Assembly: GCF_035917675.1 (NCBI RefSeq)
Contig: NZ_CP109104.1
Location: 6,386,001 to 6,450,000, forward strand
Direction of reading: 5' to 3'
DNA: 64,000 nt
Origin: Streptomyces sp. NBC_01775
GTDB taxonomy: Bacteria; Actinomycetota; Actinomycetes; Streptomycetales; Streptomycetaceae
Position numbers and translations under genes: made by a program. The notes beneath the pieces are model-generated. The model had not been told where the DNA came from and did no database searches. It saw only the letters and a list, made by a program, of their open reading frames with translations. Below are positions 34,732 to 43,153 of the stretch, one piece after another. Position 1 is the stretch's first letter, and every line of letters begins with the position of its first letter.

Positions 34732-35538
34732 TCAGAGCTCCTTGAGGAGACCGGAGTCGATGACGAACTCGGCGCCGTTGGTGCTGCCCGAGCGCGGCGA
34801 GGCGAGCAGGGCCACCGCGTCGGCGATCTCCTGCGGCTCCACGAACCGCCCTGTGGTCAGGCCCAGCATCTCGGGCACGACGTTGTTGATGACGTTGTCC
34901 TTGTCGGTACCGGCCTGCGCCGCGATCTTGTCGGCCACACCGCCCTCCTCGGTCCACCACTCGGTGCGGGTGACGCCGGGGACGACGCCGTTGACCCGGA
35001 TGCCCTGCGGGCCGAACTCGATGGACAGCTGCTTGGTGATGTTGCTCAGACCCGCCTTGGCGGCGCCGTAGTCGACGTTGATCGGCTGCGGAGCACGCGC
35101 GTTGCCCGAGGAGATGTTGACGACGGCCGCCGCGTCGCTCTTGAGCAGGTGCGGAATCGCCGCACGGATCGCACGGACGACCGCGAACAGGTTGAACTCG
35201 AACATCGCCTGCCAGTCGGAGTCCGAGGCATCCAGGAAGGAGCCGCGCGGCAGGGCGACCCCGGGCGGCGGGCCGCCCGCGTTGTTGACGAGGATGTCGA
35301 GCTGCCCGAAGTCGGTGACGGCCCGGTTCACGACCTGCTGCGGCGCTTCGGGGTCCATCAGGTCGACGGGAACGTGGACCAGGTTCGGCCCCGCGAGGGC
35401 GTCGAGCCCCGGGCTGGTCTTGCGGGAGGCGGCCACGACGCGGGCACCCTCCTGCAACAGGGTCTGGGTAATGGCCAGGCCCATGCCCTTCGAGGCGCCG
35501 GTGACAACGGCAACGCGGCCGGAAAGCTGTAGATCCAT
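34732..35538 (-). CDS. Short-chain dehydrogenase/reductase
   Basis: 268 residues, classical SDR: VVTGASKGMGLAITQTLLQE (about 11-30), NNAGG near 95, catalytic Ser in NISSGNARAP and Tyr/Lys in VDYGAAKAGLSNITKQL. The SDR at 41.0 kb starts with nearly the same residues (MDLQL) and has the same length class, so the two are paralogues that flank the ScbR/transposase-like cassette. The substrate is unknown. It is downstream of the LysR gene on the same strand. Confidence 0.92.
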   Translation of the reverse strand: MDLQLSGRVAVVTGASKGMGLAITQTLLQEGARVVAASRKTSPGLDALAGPNLVHVPVDLMDPEAPQQVVNRAVTDFGQLDILVNNAGGPPPGVALPRGSFLDASDSDWQAMFEFNLFAVVRAIRAAIPHLLKSDAAAVVNISSGNARAPQPINVDYGAAKAGLSNITKQLSIEFGPQGIRVNGVVPGVTRTEWWTEEGGVADKIAAQAGTDKDNVINNVVPEMLGLTTGRFVEPQEIADAVALLASPRSGSTNGAEFVIDSGLLKEL

Positions 35539-35684
35539 TGCTGAATATCCCTATGGTGAGGTCGTGGTGATCGCCCCGCCGGGAGGCGGGGAGAGAGCGA
35601 CTGCGTTCCGCTCTCACAGGGGAAACACCACGTGCCGCACAGGAGTTGCACGCGCCTCGGACCCCCTCCCTCGGACCGCCTCTC

Positions 35685-36590
35685 TCAGGTCGCCGCCAGC
35701 AGCGGCTCCACCGCGGGTCCTGCCGCCAGGGGGTAGTCGCCCAGCGCGTCCCGCGCGGCCGTCGTCAGCCCCCGGCGCACACCGGCCGACAGCCCCGGTG
35801 TCATCGCCAGCGTCACCGGCACGGGCCGTGGCGGCGCGGGAAGCGCGGGATGCGTGGCGGGCTCCAGATCCCACAGGGCGCCCGCATGGGCGATCAGACA
35901 GCCGTAACCGAGACCGGCCCGCACCGCTGCCCGGACCCCGACGAGATCAGACCCCTCGTAACCCACCCGCCACGGGCGTGCCTTCTGGCTCAGCGACCTG
36001 GTGAGCTGCCCGCGCAGCGCGCACGGCTCGGCGAACAGCACCAGCGGCAGCGCGTCGTCCGGCCTGTGGGACGGCCGCCCGAACCATCTCAGCGGCAGCC
36101 GTCCCAGCTCGTGGGTCTCATGGCCACGCCCCGGCTGTTCGGAGCCGAGCAGCAGCGCCGACCGCAGCACTCCCGCGGACAACTGCTCCCGGAGACTGTC
36201 ACTCTGACCCGTCCGCACGCTGATCCGGGCATCCGGGGCCCTGCGCGCGAGGAGCCGCAGCATGCCGGGCAGCGCGTCGGCAAGCTGGTCGGCGACGCCC
36301 AGCGTCAGCTGCCGCCGGCCGCGCGGGGTGACGAACCGGGAGACCGTCTCGTCGTTGAGCGCCACGATCCTGCGGGCGTAGCCGAGAAGCTCCGCACCGG
36401 CTTCGCTCAGTTGCAAGTTGCTCCCCGTGGACGTGAACACGGGGGTACCGATCAGCAGGTTGAGCTGACGGATCTGCTGGCTGATGGCGGACTGGGTCAG
36501 ACACAGCGCCACCGCGGCTCTCCGGAAGCCCCCCAGATCCACGATGGTGAGCAGCGAACGCAGGCGGGTTACGTGCAGATCGTGATGCAT
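35685..36590 (-). CDS. LysR-family regulator
   Basis: 301 residues. The winged HTH is HVTRLRSLLTIVDLGGFRRA then AVALCLTQSAISQQIRQLNL (about 26-45). The effector domain begins near 95 (RRQLTLGVADQLADALPGML). AGGAAGAC precedes ATG 36590. It lies upstream of, and in line with, the short-chain dehydrogenase, and head-to-head with the second ScbR-type gene. Its own target is probably the dehydrogenase. Confidence 0.92.
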   Translation of the reverse strand: MHHDLHVTRLRSLLTIVDLGGFRRAAVALCLTQSAISQQIRQLNLLIGTPVFTSTGSNLQLSEAGAELLGYARRIVALNDETVSRFVTPRGRRQLTLGVADQLADALPGMLRLLARRAPDARISVRTGQSDSLREQLSAGVLRSALLLGSEQPGRGHETHELGRLPLRWFGRPSHRPDDALPLVLFAEPCALRGQLTRSLSQKARPWRVGYEGSDLVGVRAAVRAGLGYGCLIAHAGALWDLEPATHPALPAPPRPVPVTLAMTPGLSAGVRRGLTTAARDALGDYPLAAGPAVEPLLAAT

Positions 36591-36774
36591 CTGTCTTCCT
36601 TCGGGACGGAAGCACGGACCGGGGCCACCCCCTTTTCCGCGCGGGAGCAGCACCGTAGAAACCGCATGGCTCGCCACCCGTCCCGCAGTTGCTCAGGTGC
36701 GCCACATCTGTGACGCAGACCACAGAACGAGCACTCTGCTTCGGCAACTCCGGACCTCGTCCCGTGGCCCGTAA

Positions 36775-36794
36775 TATATAGAGCGTTCTGTTTT
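36775..36794. promoter_or_regulatory. ARE-like palindrome before the second ScbR-type gene
   Basis: TATATAGAGCGTTCTGTTTT sits 14 bases before the GTG start, overlapping the likely core promoter. Its right arm, read on the other strand as AAAACAGAAC, matches nine of ten bases of the arm AAAAGAGAAC before transposase-like gene 2. This suits autoregulation by the ScbR-type protein. Confidence 0.6.
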
Positions 36795-36807
36795 TTGAGG
36801 AGGCAGC

Positions 36808-37479
36808 GTGGCACGAGTGACGCAGGAGCGAGCGATGCGGACCCGGGAGGCGATCTTGCGCGCCGCGGCGGAAGTCCTGGACGAGAGCGGTTTCGCCGGT
36901 GCGAGCATCACCGAGATCGTGAAGCGCGCCGGGGCGACCACGGGTGCGATGTACTTCCACTTCAAGTCGAAGGACGAGCTGGCCCGTGCGGTGATGGACT
37001 CCCAGTCCGAGACCGTCCTGCCGTACCTCGGATCGAAGGGCCTGCAACGGCTGGTGGACATCACCCTGGTCTGGTCCTGGCAGCTTCAAGTGGATCCGAT
37101 GCTGCGGGCCGGTGTTCGCCTCGCCGTGGAGCAGGGTGCCTTCGGCGTCCAGGACGCCACCTCCTTCCACGACTGGAAGCGGATCATGGAGGAGTGCCTC
37201 GACGAGGCGCTCGCGGACGGGGAATTGCGCGAGGACGTCGAGCCGTCCGAGCTCGCGGAATTCGTCGTGAGCGCGTGCACCGGCACGCAGCTCTACTCCC
37301 AGCTGGTCAGCGGCCGGTCCGACCTGCCGCGGCGCACCGTGCGAATGTGGTCCTTCCTGCTCCCCGGTGTCGCCGTACCGGAGACGGTGGAGCGCATCGA
37401 CCTGGATCTGCGGCGCGGCAAGGGTGACCCGGAGCCGCTGCCCCGGCCTGCCGGCGAGAGCCCTGACGACGACGCGTGA
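36808..37479 (+). CDS. TetR-family regulator of the ScbR (gamma-butyrolactone receptor) type, second copy
   Basis: 223 residues. The HTH region is SITEIVKRAGATTGAMYFHFK (about 32-52, described in parts). The ligand domain keeps the family's landmarks: LQRLVDITLVW, MLRAGVRLAVEQGAFG, DWKRIMEECLDEALADGEL, and the FVVSACTGTQLYSQLV helix, which makes it closer to true receptors than the first copy. AGGAGG precedes GTG 36808. It probably represses itself and the next transposase-like gene through ARE-like sites until a butyrolactone-like signal binds. No scbA-type synthase gene is in the window. Confidence 0.9.
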   Translation: MARVTQERAMRTREAILRAAAEVLDESGFAGASITEIVKRAGATTGAMYFHFKSKDELARAVMDSQSETVLPYLGSKGLQRLVDITLVWSWQLQVDPMLRAGVRLAVEQGAFGVQDATSFHDWKRIMEECLDEALADGELREDVEPSELAEFVVSACTGTQLYSQLVSGRSDLPRRTVRMWSFLLPGVAVPETVERIDLDLRRGKGDPEPLPRPAGESPDDDA

Positions 37480-37509
37480 CACCCGGCGCGAACCGGCAGG
37501 GCCCGGCGG

Positions 37510-37750
37510 GGGCGCCGGCCGGGATCCGGTCAGCGGCGCCGGTGACGGGAACGCTCCCCCCCCCGCTGTGCCCGACCAGCACCACATCCCGTAGGTCGTT
37601 CTCCTCGACAACGCGGACGATGTCACTGACATGCGTGTATATGTCCACGCCCGGCGCGGCTTCGGATGCCCGGTCGGCCAACCCGGCCAGAGTGAGCGGG
37701 TGGACATGGTGCCCCGCCGCCCGCAGCTTCGGCGTCACCTCCTCCCGGGC
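37510..37750 (-). pseudogene. Remnant of an alpha/beta-hydrolase (esterase) gene
   Basis: The minus strand encodes KLRAAGHHVHPLTLAGLADR and then DIVRVVEENDLRDVVLVGHS followed by GGG and PVTGAADRIP, i.e. the middle of an EstA-like alpha/beta hydrolase including the nucleophile elbow GHSGGG. There is no start upstream, no C-terminal catalytic part and no ribosome site. A run of ten C at 37558-37567 marks the likely frameshift just after the elbow. Both ends are cut between the regulator and the transposase-like gene, so this region has been rearranged. Confidence 0.75.
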
Positions 37751-37884
37751 TGAACGGCGCTGAGGCTCTGCCGACGCCCACCTCCCCGGGTCGGTGAGAA
37801 CGCCGTGCATCGGGAGCGCGCTCCAGCCGTCCGCCCGCCCGACTTCCCGAAGTCGCAGACAGAAGCCGGAGCCTGTCTCCAAAA

Positions 37885-37904
37885 AAAAGAGAACGTTCGC
37901 TATT
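37885..37904. promoter_or_regulatory. ARE-like 20-bp palindrome before transposase-like gene 2
   Basis: AAAAGAGAACGTTCGCTATT has arms matching at eight of ten positions; its right arm reads AATAGCGAAC on the other strand, identical to the left arm of the site before copy 1. It lies about 55 bases before the start. Confidence 0.65.
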
Positions 37905-37957
37905 CTTTCGTTGTTGTCACCACCTGCCCAGGGGCCACACCACGGAGGGAACGCACG

Positions 37958-39187
37958 ATGCCTGTGCACAGCACCACTCACGGACCGGCTCTCACCGGCA
38001 TCCAGCCGGTCTCCTCCTTCGCTGAAGGGCTCTTCGGGCATCTGCCGCGAGCCGACCAGCGCGGATGGGCCGAGACCTACCTGCGGGCGCTGCTGACGAC
38101 GCCGGGCAAGAAGTCGGTGCGCCGACTGGCCGCCGCCGTCTCCGCTTCGCCGACCGCCTGCCAGTCGTTGCAGCAGTTCGTCAACGCCAGCCCGTGGGAC
38201 TGGGAGCCGGTCCGCCGTGAACTGACGCGCTGGGCCGAAGCGCGGCACCCGGTCCACGCCTGGACCATCGCACCCGCCGTCCTGCCCAAGCGGGGCGAAC
38301 ACTCGGTGGGCGTGCACCACCGCTTCGTCCCCGGCGCCGGACGCACCCTCAACTGCCAGCTCGGCGTCGGGCTGTTCCTCTCCGGGCCCGGCGTGCACAC
38401 CCCCGTCGACTGGCGGCTCTTCCTTCCCGGCCCGTGGTGCGACGACCCCGCGCTGCGAAGGCGCACCCGCGTCCCCGAGTCGGCCGGCCACCGTCCGCTG
38501 TGGGCCGACGCCCTCGACATGGTCACCGCCATGGCCTCGCGCACATCGCTCGACCCCGCTCCGGTGGTGGCGGACATGAGCGAACTGCCCGACGTCGGCC
38601 CGCTGATCGCCGGACTGGAGCGACAGGGACGGGACTTCGTCATCGCCGTGCGGGACGCCATGAGTGTGATCGCCGGCAGCCATCTTGCCGCCCGCCACAG
38701 CCCGGAGCCCGCCACGGCACTCAGCGTCCGTGACTTCCTGAGCTCGAACCGGACCCGGCACCCGCACACCGCCGTCGTGACAGGTCCCGACGGACAGCCG
38801 CGGCCGACCTGGATCGTGTCCGGCCTGGCCCGGCTGCCCGGCGCCCGCCCCGGTTCCGGTTCCGGTTCCGGCGAACCGCACCACACCTACCGGCTGTTCG
38901 CCGAACGGCCTGTGAGCGGCTGTCGGCCGTCCCAGGTCTGGATCACCAACATGCCCCACCGCCGCATGGACGAACTGCTCGCCCTCACCCGGCTGCATAC
39001 CGGCACCCGTGCGGTGCGGCGCTCCCTGGAGGTCGACTTCGGCCTGCGCGACTTCGAGGGCCGCTCCTTCCCCGGCTGGCACCACCACATGACGCTCGTC
39101 TCGGCCGCCTACGCCTACAGCCGGCTGGCCCGGCCGACCGCGCTCGCGGAGCGACTGGCCGCCGTGCCCGCCCAACGCAGCGCCTGA
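37958..39187 (+). CDS. IS701-transposase-like protein without first catalytic Asp, copy 2
   Basis: 409 residues, a clear paralogue of the protein at 30.9 kb: both share RTLNCQ, PVDWRL and FEGRSxPGWHHHMT. Here the first catalytic site reads WTIAPAVLPKRG, so Ala105-Pro106 replace the Asp pair. Asp206 is kept in VVADMSEL and the Glu in DFEGRSFPGWHHH is kept, but again there is no YG after the second Asp. GGAGGGA precedes ATG 37958. No inverted repeats bound it. Both copies losing the same residue, yet remaining open and regulated, points to a shared non-transposing function. Confidence 0.8.
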   Translation: MPVHSTTHGPALTGIQPVSSFAEGLFGHLPRADQRGWAETYLRALLTTPGKKSVRRLAAAVSASPTACQSLQQFVNASPWDWEPVRRELTRWAEARHPVHAWTIAPAVLPKRGEHSVGVHHRFVPGAGRTLNCQLGVGLFLSGPGVHTPVDWRLFLPGPWCDDPALRRRTRVPESAGHRPLWADALDMVTAMASRTSLDPAPVVADMSELPDVGPLIAGLERQGRDFVIAVRDAMSVIAGSHLAARHSPEPATALSVRDFLSSNRTRHPHTAVVTGPDGQPRPTWIVSGLARLPGARPGSGSGSGEPHHTYRLFAERPVSGCRPSQVWITNMPHRRMDELLALTRLHTGTRAVRRSLEVDFGLRDFEGRSFPGWHHHMTLVSAAYAYSRLARPTALAERLAAVPAQRSA

Positions 39188-39304
39188 GCAGGCCCTTTCG
39201 GCGCTGTTCGCGGTGCGCGGCTGAGGTTCTCCCGGCCGTGCGCCCGCGCGGAACACACCTTGCGCAAGTCGCCGAGGTCGTCTCGGGCCGCTCTCTCACA
39301 AGAG

Positions 39305-39324
39305 GAAACAGAGCGGTATCTACG
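39305..39324. promoter_or_regulatory. Weak ARE-like site before the MFS gene
   Basis: GAAACAGAGCGGTATCTACG has a left arm that matches eight of ten bases of AAAACAGAAC (the ScbR-type gene site); the right arm is poor. If real, it would place the exporter in the same regulon. Confidence 0.3.
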
Positions 39325-39406
39325 TAATCTCTCTTCCGGTGTGCCGCCCGGTCGAACCCCGCTTTTCCCGTACAAACCATCAAGCAAGAGCACGACGAGA
39401 GGAACC

Positions 39407-40873
39407 ATGGCCATGTCGGTCATAGATGACATGAAGACCGTTGAGGCAAAGCCCCCGGCCGAACCACAGCCCTCGGCACCCACACAGATGACCGGGCGGA
39501 TGCGCCTTGTGCTGGTGGTGCTGCTGGTGGCGCAGTTCATGCTGGCGGTGGACTTTTCCATCCTGAACGTGGCGCTGCCGGTGATCGGGCAGGGGCTCGG
39601 GTTCTCGCTGGCGAATCTCCAGTGGATCGCGACCTCGTTCGCGCTCTGCGCGGCCGGTTTCACCTTGTTCTTCGGGCGGGTCGCCGACCTGTTCGGCCGG
39701 CGTCGGCTGTTCCTGCTGGGACTCGGTCTGCTCGGGGTCTCCTCCCTGGTCGGAGGCCTGGCGACCTCCCCCGAGATGCTGATCGCCGCCCGTGTCGCGC
39801 AGGGTCTGGCCACCGCGGCCGTCACCCCGGCCGGTCTGTCCCTGCTGACCACCTCCTTCCCCGAAGGCCCGCTGCGCGCCAAGGCGTTGGGTCTGAACGG
39901 CGCCCTGATGTCGGCCGGCTTCACCACCGGCGCGATCCTCGGCGGCGTCCTGACGGATCTGCTCTCCTGGCGCTGGTCGTTCTTCATCAACGTGCCCGTC
40001 GCCCTGGTGATCCTGATCATCGCGCCGAGTGTGATCAAGGAATCGCGCCCCACCGACCGTCCCAAGCTGGACATGCCCGGTGCCATCACCGTCACCATCG
40101 GTCTGCTGGCCCTCGTCTTCGGCCTCACCCAGGCCGGTGAGCACGGCTGGGGATCGGCCACCGCGCTGGTCCCCCTCCTCGTGGGCGCCGCACTGCTCGT
40201 CGCGTTCTACGCGGTCGAGAAGCGGTCCGCCTCCCCGCTCGTCCCGGTCAGCGTCCTCAAGCGCCGCACGGTCGCCTGGGGCAACATCGCGGGGCTGATC
40301 GCGTTCGTCACCGAGACCTCGCTGGTCTTCTTGATGACGCTCTATCTCCAGGAGGTCCTGGACTTCTCGCCGCTGACAGCCGGTCTGTCCTTCGGAGTGC
40401 TGGGCGTCGGCACCGTCGTCGGCGGGTCGGTGGCCGCGAGGATCATCGGCAGGATCGGCACAAAGGCCACGCTGATCACCGGTGGTGTGATCCAGACCGT
40501 CGCCACCGCGGCCCTGTTCACCCTCGGCGACGACCGTGCGTGGCTGTGGCTGCTCCTCCTCGGCACCTTCGTCGGCGGCATCGGCAACATGCTGGTCATC
40601 GTCGGGTTCATGGTCACGGCGACCTCCGGCCTGCCCGACCACGAGCAGGGCATGGCCACCGGTTTGGCCACCATGACCCAGCAGATCGGCATCACGATGG
40701 GCACGCCCATCATGAGCGCCATCGCCACCGGCCACATGGCCGGCCACAGCGGGCCGGCAGCCGTCCTCGACGGAGTCGGCCTCGCCGTACTGGTCAACGC
40801 GGCGATCGTGCTGCTCGGGGTCGTCCTCGCGGCGGTCTTCCTGCACGGCAAGAAGACGACAGCCACCAACTGA
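39407..40873 (+). CDS. MFS drug exporter, DHA2 family
   Basis: 488 residues. Helix 1 has LAVDFSILNVALPVIGQGLG (motif D1), motif A is FGRVADLFGRRRLFLLG, and AARVAQGLATAAVTPAGLSLL and LMSAGFTTGAILGGVLTD follow. It is a proton-coupled exporter for drugs or secondary metabolites. Two in-frame ATGs at 39407 and 39413 follow GAGAGGA. The next gene, an SDR, lies 165 bp on. With a butyrolactone-type regulator upstream it looks like an export function switched with secondary metabolism (inference). Confidence 0.93.
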   Translation: MAMSVIDDMKTVEAKPPAEPQPSAPTQMTGRMRLVLVVLLVAQFMLAVDFSILNVALPVIGQGLGFSLANLQWIATSFALCAAGFTLFFGRVADLFGRRRLFLLGLGLLGVSSLVGGLATSPEMLIAARVAQGLATAAVTPAGLSLLTTSFPEGPLRAKALGLNGALMSAGFTTGAILGGVLTDLLSWRWSFFINVPVALVILIIAPSVIKESRPTDRPKLDMPGAITVTIGLLALVFGLTQAGEHGWGSATALVPLLVGAALLVAFYAVEKRSASPLVPVSVLKRRTVAWGNIAGLIAFVTETSLVFLMTLYLQEVLDFSPLTAGLSFGVLGVGTVVGGSVAARIIGRIGTKATLITGGVIQTVATAALFTLGDDRAWLWLLLLGTFVGGIGNMLVIVGFMVTATSGLPDHEQGMATGLATMTQQIGITMGTPIMSAIATGHMAGHSGPAAVLDGVGLAVLVNAAIVLLGVVLAAVFLHGKKTTATN

Positions 40874-41038
40874 CCGGCCCTGCCCGGTACCCGGCCCGGC
40901 GGCGCATCCGTCCCTTTCCCGCGACGGATGCGCCGCCGCCTCGTGCCGTATCGCGCCGCCCCGCGCCGTTCTGCCCAGCCCCGCCCCCGTCCTCTCCGCA
41001 CACAAGCCCCCGTCCTCTCCGCACAAGGAGGAGCACCG

Positions 41039-41821
41039 ATGGATCTCCAGCTCACCAGCAAGGTCTACCTCGTCACCGGCGTCTCGGCCGGTATCGGCGA
41101 AGCCACCGCCCGCGTACTGGCCGCCGAAGGCGCACACGTCATCGGCACCGCCCGCCACATCGACAGCCTCGACCTCGGCCCCGGTGTGAGCGCGCTCTTC
41201 GCGGATGCCACCGACCCCGACAGCGCACAGCGCGTCGTCGACACCGTCGTCGAGCGCCATGGCCGCCTCGACGGCCTGGTCAACAACGCCGGCGGACTCA
41301 CCTCGCGCAGCGGCTTCCTCGAGGTGACCGACGCGCAGTGGCGGGACGGCTTCGACCTCAACTTCCACGCACACGTCCGGATGACCCGAGCGGCCCTGCC
41401 CGCCCTCCTCGCCACCGGTGCGGGCAGCCTCGTCCATGTGGCAAGCGAGGCGGCCCGCTTCCCGGACGCCCCGCTCGTCGACTACGCCGCCGCCAAGACC
41501 GCGCTGCTCTCCCTCTCCAAGTCCCTGACCGTCGAGTTCGGCCCCCGTGGCATCCGCTCCAACATCGTCTCGCCCGGTCCCACCCGCACCGCCCTGTTCG
41601 ACGCGCCCGGCGGCTTCGCCGACCAGCTCGCCGAGCGGTTCTCGCTTCCCGCCGAGGAGGCCGTCGAGCGCTTCGTACGGGAAGAGCGCAAGCTGCCCAC
41701 CGGCCGGATCGGCGCCCCCGACGACGTCGCCAGGGTCATCGCCTATCTGCTCTCGCCCCTCGCAGCGCAGGTCACCGGCTCGGAATGGGCCGTCGACGGC
41801 GGAGCACTGCGCCAGATCTGA
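41039..41821 (+). CDS. Short-chain dehydrogenase, paralogue of the 34.7-kb gene
   Basis: 260 residues. VYLVTGVSAGIGEATARVLA binds NAD(P), NNAGG near 86, and Tyr/Lys are in VDYAAAKTALLSLSKSL. It starts MDLQL, like the SDR at 35.5 kb, and keeps the same C-terminal GSEWAVDGG motif. AAGGAGGAG precedes ATG 41039. It follows the MFS gene in the same direction; together they may process and export one compound. Confidence 0.92.
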   Translation: MDLQLTSKVYLVTGVSAGIGEATARVLAAEGAHVIGTARHIDSLDLGPGVSALFADATDPDSAQRVVDTVVERHGRLDGLVNNAGGLTSRSGFLEVTDAQWRDGFDLNFHAHVRMTRAALPALLATGAGSLVHVASEAARFPDAPLVDYAAAKTALLSLSKSLTVEFGPRGIRSNIVSPGPTRTALFDAPGGFADQLAERFSLPAEEAVERFVREERKLPTGRIGAPDDVARVIAYLLSPLAAQVTGSEWAVDGGALRQI

Positions 41822-41905
41822 GGGCCCGAGCCGGACCCCGACCCCGGCCCCGCAGCAGGCCGGGCTGCCGCCCCAGTGCGGCAGCCCGGCCTGCTGCTAT
41901 GTCCG

Positions 41906-42919
41906 CTACCGGTGAGTGGCCCCGACTCCGCCGTCCCGCACGTGGATCCGGGCCGGGCGGTGCCACAGCCCGCCCACGCAGAACAGCAGCAGGGCGCCCC
42001 AGATGAGGGAGAAACCGGCCCAGCGCGCGCCGGAGACCGACTCGTGCAGCACGAACAGGCCGATCAGGAACTGCATCGCCGGGTTGATGTACTGGAGGAA
42101 GCCCAGCACGGACAGGGGGAGGCGGGTGGTCGCGGCGCCGAAGGACATCAGCGGCAGCACGGTCGCGAGACCGGCACTGGCCAGCAGCAGTCCGTGCGCC
42201 ACTCCGGTGTGGCCGAAGACCGCGCGGCCCGCCGTCTCGGCGAAGGCCAGGTAGACAACGGCCGGTACGAACGTCGTCGCCGATTCGACGACCAGCGCTT
42301 CGGTGGCCGGCGCGGCGGCGAACTTGCGGAGCAGCCCGTACAGCGCCGAGGTGGCACCCAGCAGCAGCGGCACCCAAGGTGGCGTCCCGGCGCCCGCCGC
42401 GATCACCACGATCGCGGCGAACCCCAGCCCCAGAGCAGCCCATTGATGCGGTCGCAGGCGTTCGCGCAGCACCGTTACGCCGAGCAGCACGGTCATGATG
42501 GGGTTGATGAAGTAGCCGAGCGAGGCTTCCAGGACATGTCCGTGGGTGGTGGCCCAGATGTAGATGCCCCAATTGACGGCGATCACCAGCCCGCTGAGTG
42601 TCAGCAGCCAGGCCCGCCGCCCCATCGCGACGATCCGCCGGAGCCGGCCGCGATCCCGTCGCAGCACGAGGACGAGCAGCAACACCGGCAGCGACCACGT
42701 CATACGGTGCGCGAGGATCTCCAGTGAGCTCGCCGGCTCCAGAAGAGGCCAGTAGAGGGGGAAGAGACCCCACAGCACGTAGGTCGTGACGCCGAAGGCC
42801 AGGCCGGTGGCGGGTGCACGCGGCGGGCCGGATCTTCCGTTCCTGTCCCTGGCGGTGGCGGAGGCGGGGGCGGGGGCGGGGGCATTGGTGATGGCGGGGG
42901 CGCTGGTGTCGACCGGCAT
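41906..42919 (-). CDS. rarD: RarD-type EamA permease
   Basis: 337 residues, ten transmembrane helices in two EamA repeats. FGVTTYVLWGLFPLYWPLLE and ILAHRMTWSLPVLLLVL are the RarD signature, and NWGIYIWATTHGHVLEASLGYFINP follows in parts. RarD proteins are related to chloramphenicol-sensitivity and may export metabolites. An N-terminal Pro/Ala-rich tail of about 40 residues precedes helix 1. Upstream of it lies the VOC gene on the same strand. Confidence 0.92.
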   Translation of the reverse strand: MPVDTSAPAITNAPAPAPASATARDRNGRSGPPRAPATGLAFGVTTYVLWGLFPLYWPLLEPASSLEILAHRMTWSLPVLLLVLVLRRDRGRLRRIVAMGRRAWLLTLSGLVIAVNWGIYIWATTHGHVLEASLGYFINPIMTVLLGVTVLRERLRPHQWAALGLGFAAIVVIAAGAGTPPWVPLLLGATSALYGLLRKFAAAPATEALVVESATTFVPAVVYLAFAETAGRAVFGHTGVAHGLLLASAGLATVLPLMSFGAATTRLPLSVLGFLQYINPAMQFLIGLFVLHESVSGARWAGFSLIWGALLLFCVGGLWHRPARIHVRDGGVGATHR

Positions 42920-43083
42920 GTGCGTGACCTTTGACGAGAGGGCGAAACCCCGGGCTGGGGCCCTGGCAGTCAAGGTCCGGCGCGACCGGTCGTTCAAGGA
43001 AAGTCTGGTCCGCCGCGCCGACTCCGGTGACTCCTGTGAATCGCAGTCATCCGATGCGGGCGATGGCCCTCCGCCATCCCCAC

Positions 43084-43139
43084 GCGCCCTCCGCCGTGCG
43101 CCCTCCGCCGTGCGCCCTCGATCGTGCGCCCTCCGCCAT
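43084..43139. repeat. 14-bp tandem repeat, four copies
   Basis: Units GCGCCCTCCGCCGT repeat with a 14-bp period four times; copy three differs at four bases and copy four at one. The array lies between the leftward VOC gene and the rarD start. Confidence 0.9.
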
Positions 43140-43153
43140 CCGCCGGGCCGGGC

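Noticed and set aside
30924..39187. Two complete active IS701 insertion sequences
   Set aside because: First catalytic Asp is missing in both, no terminal inverted repeats or target duplications are seen, and each has its own promoter-type palindrome.
37307..39256. 649-codon minus-strand frame over the second regulator and transposase-like gene
   Set aside because: Mostly shadow; only the 37510-37750 stretch reads as a real (broken) hydrolase.
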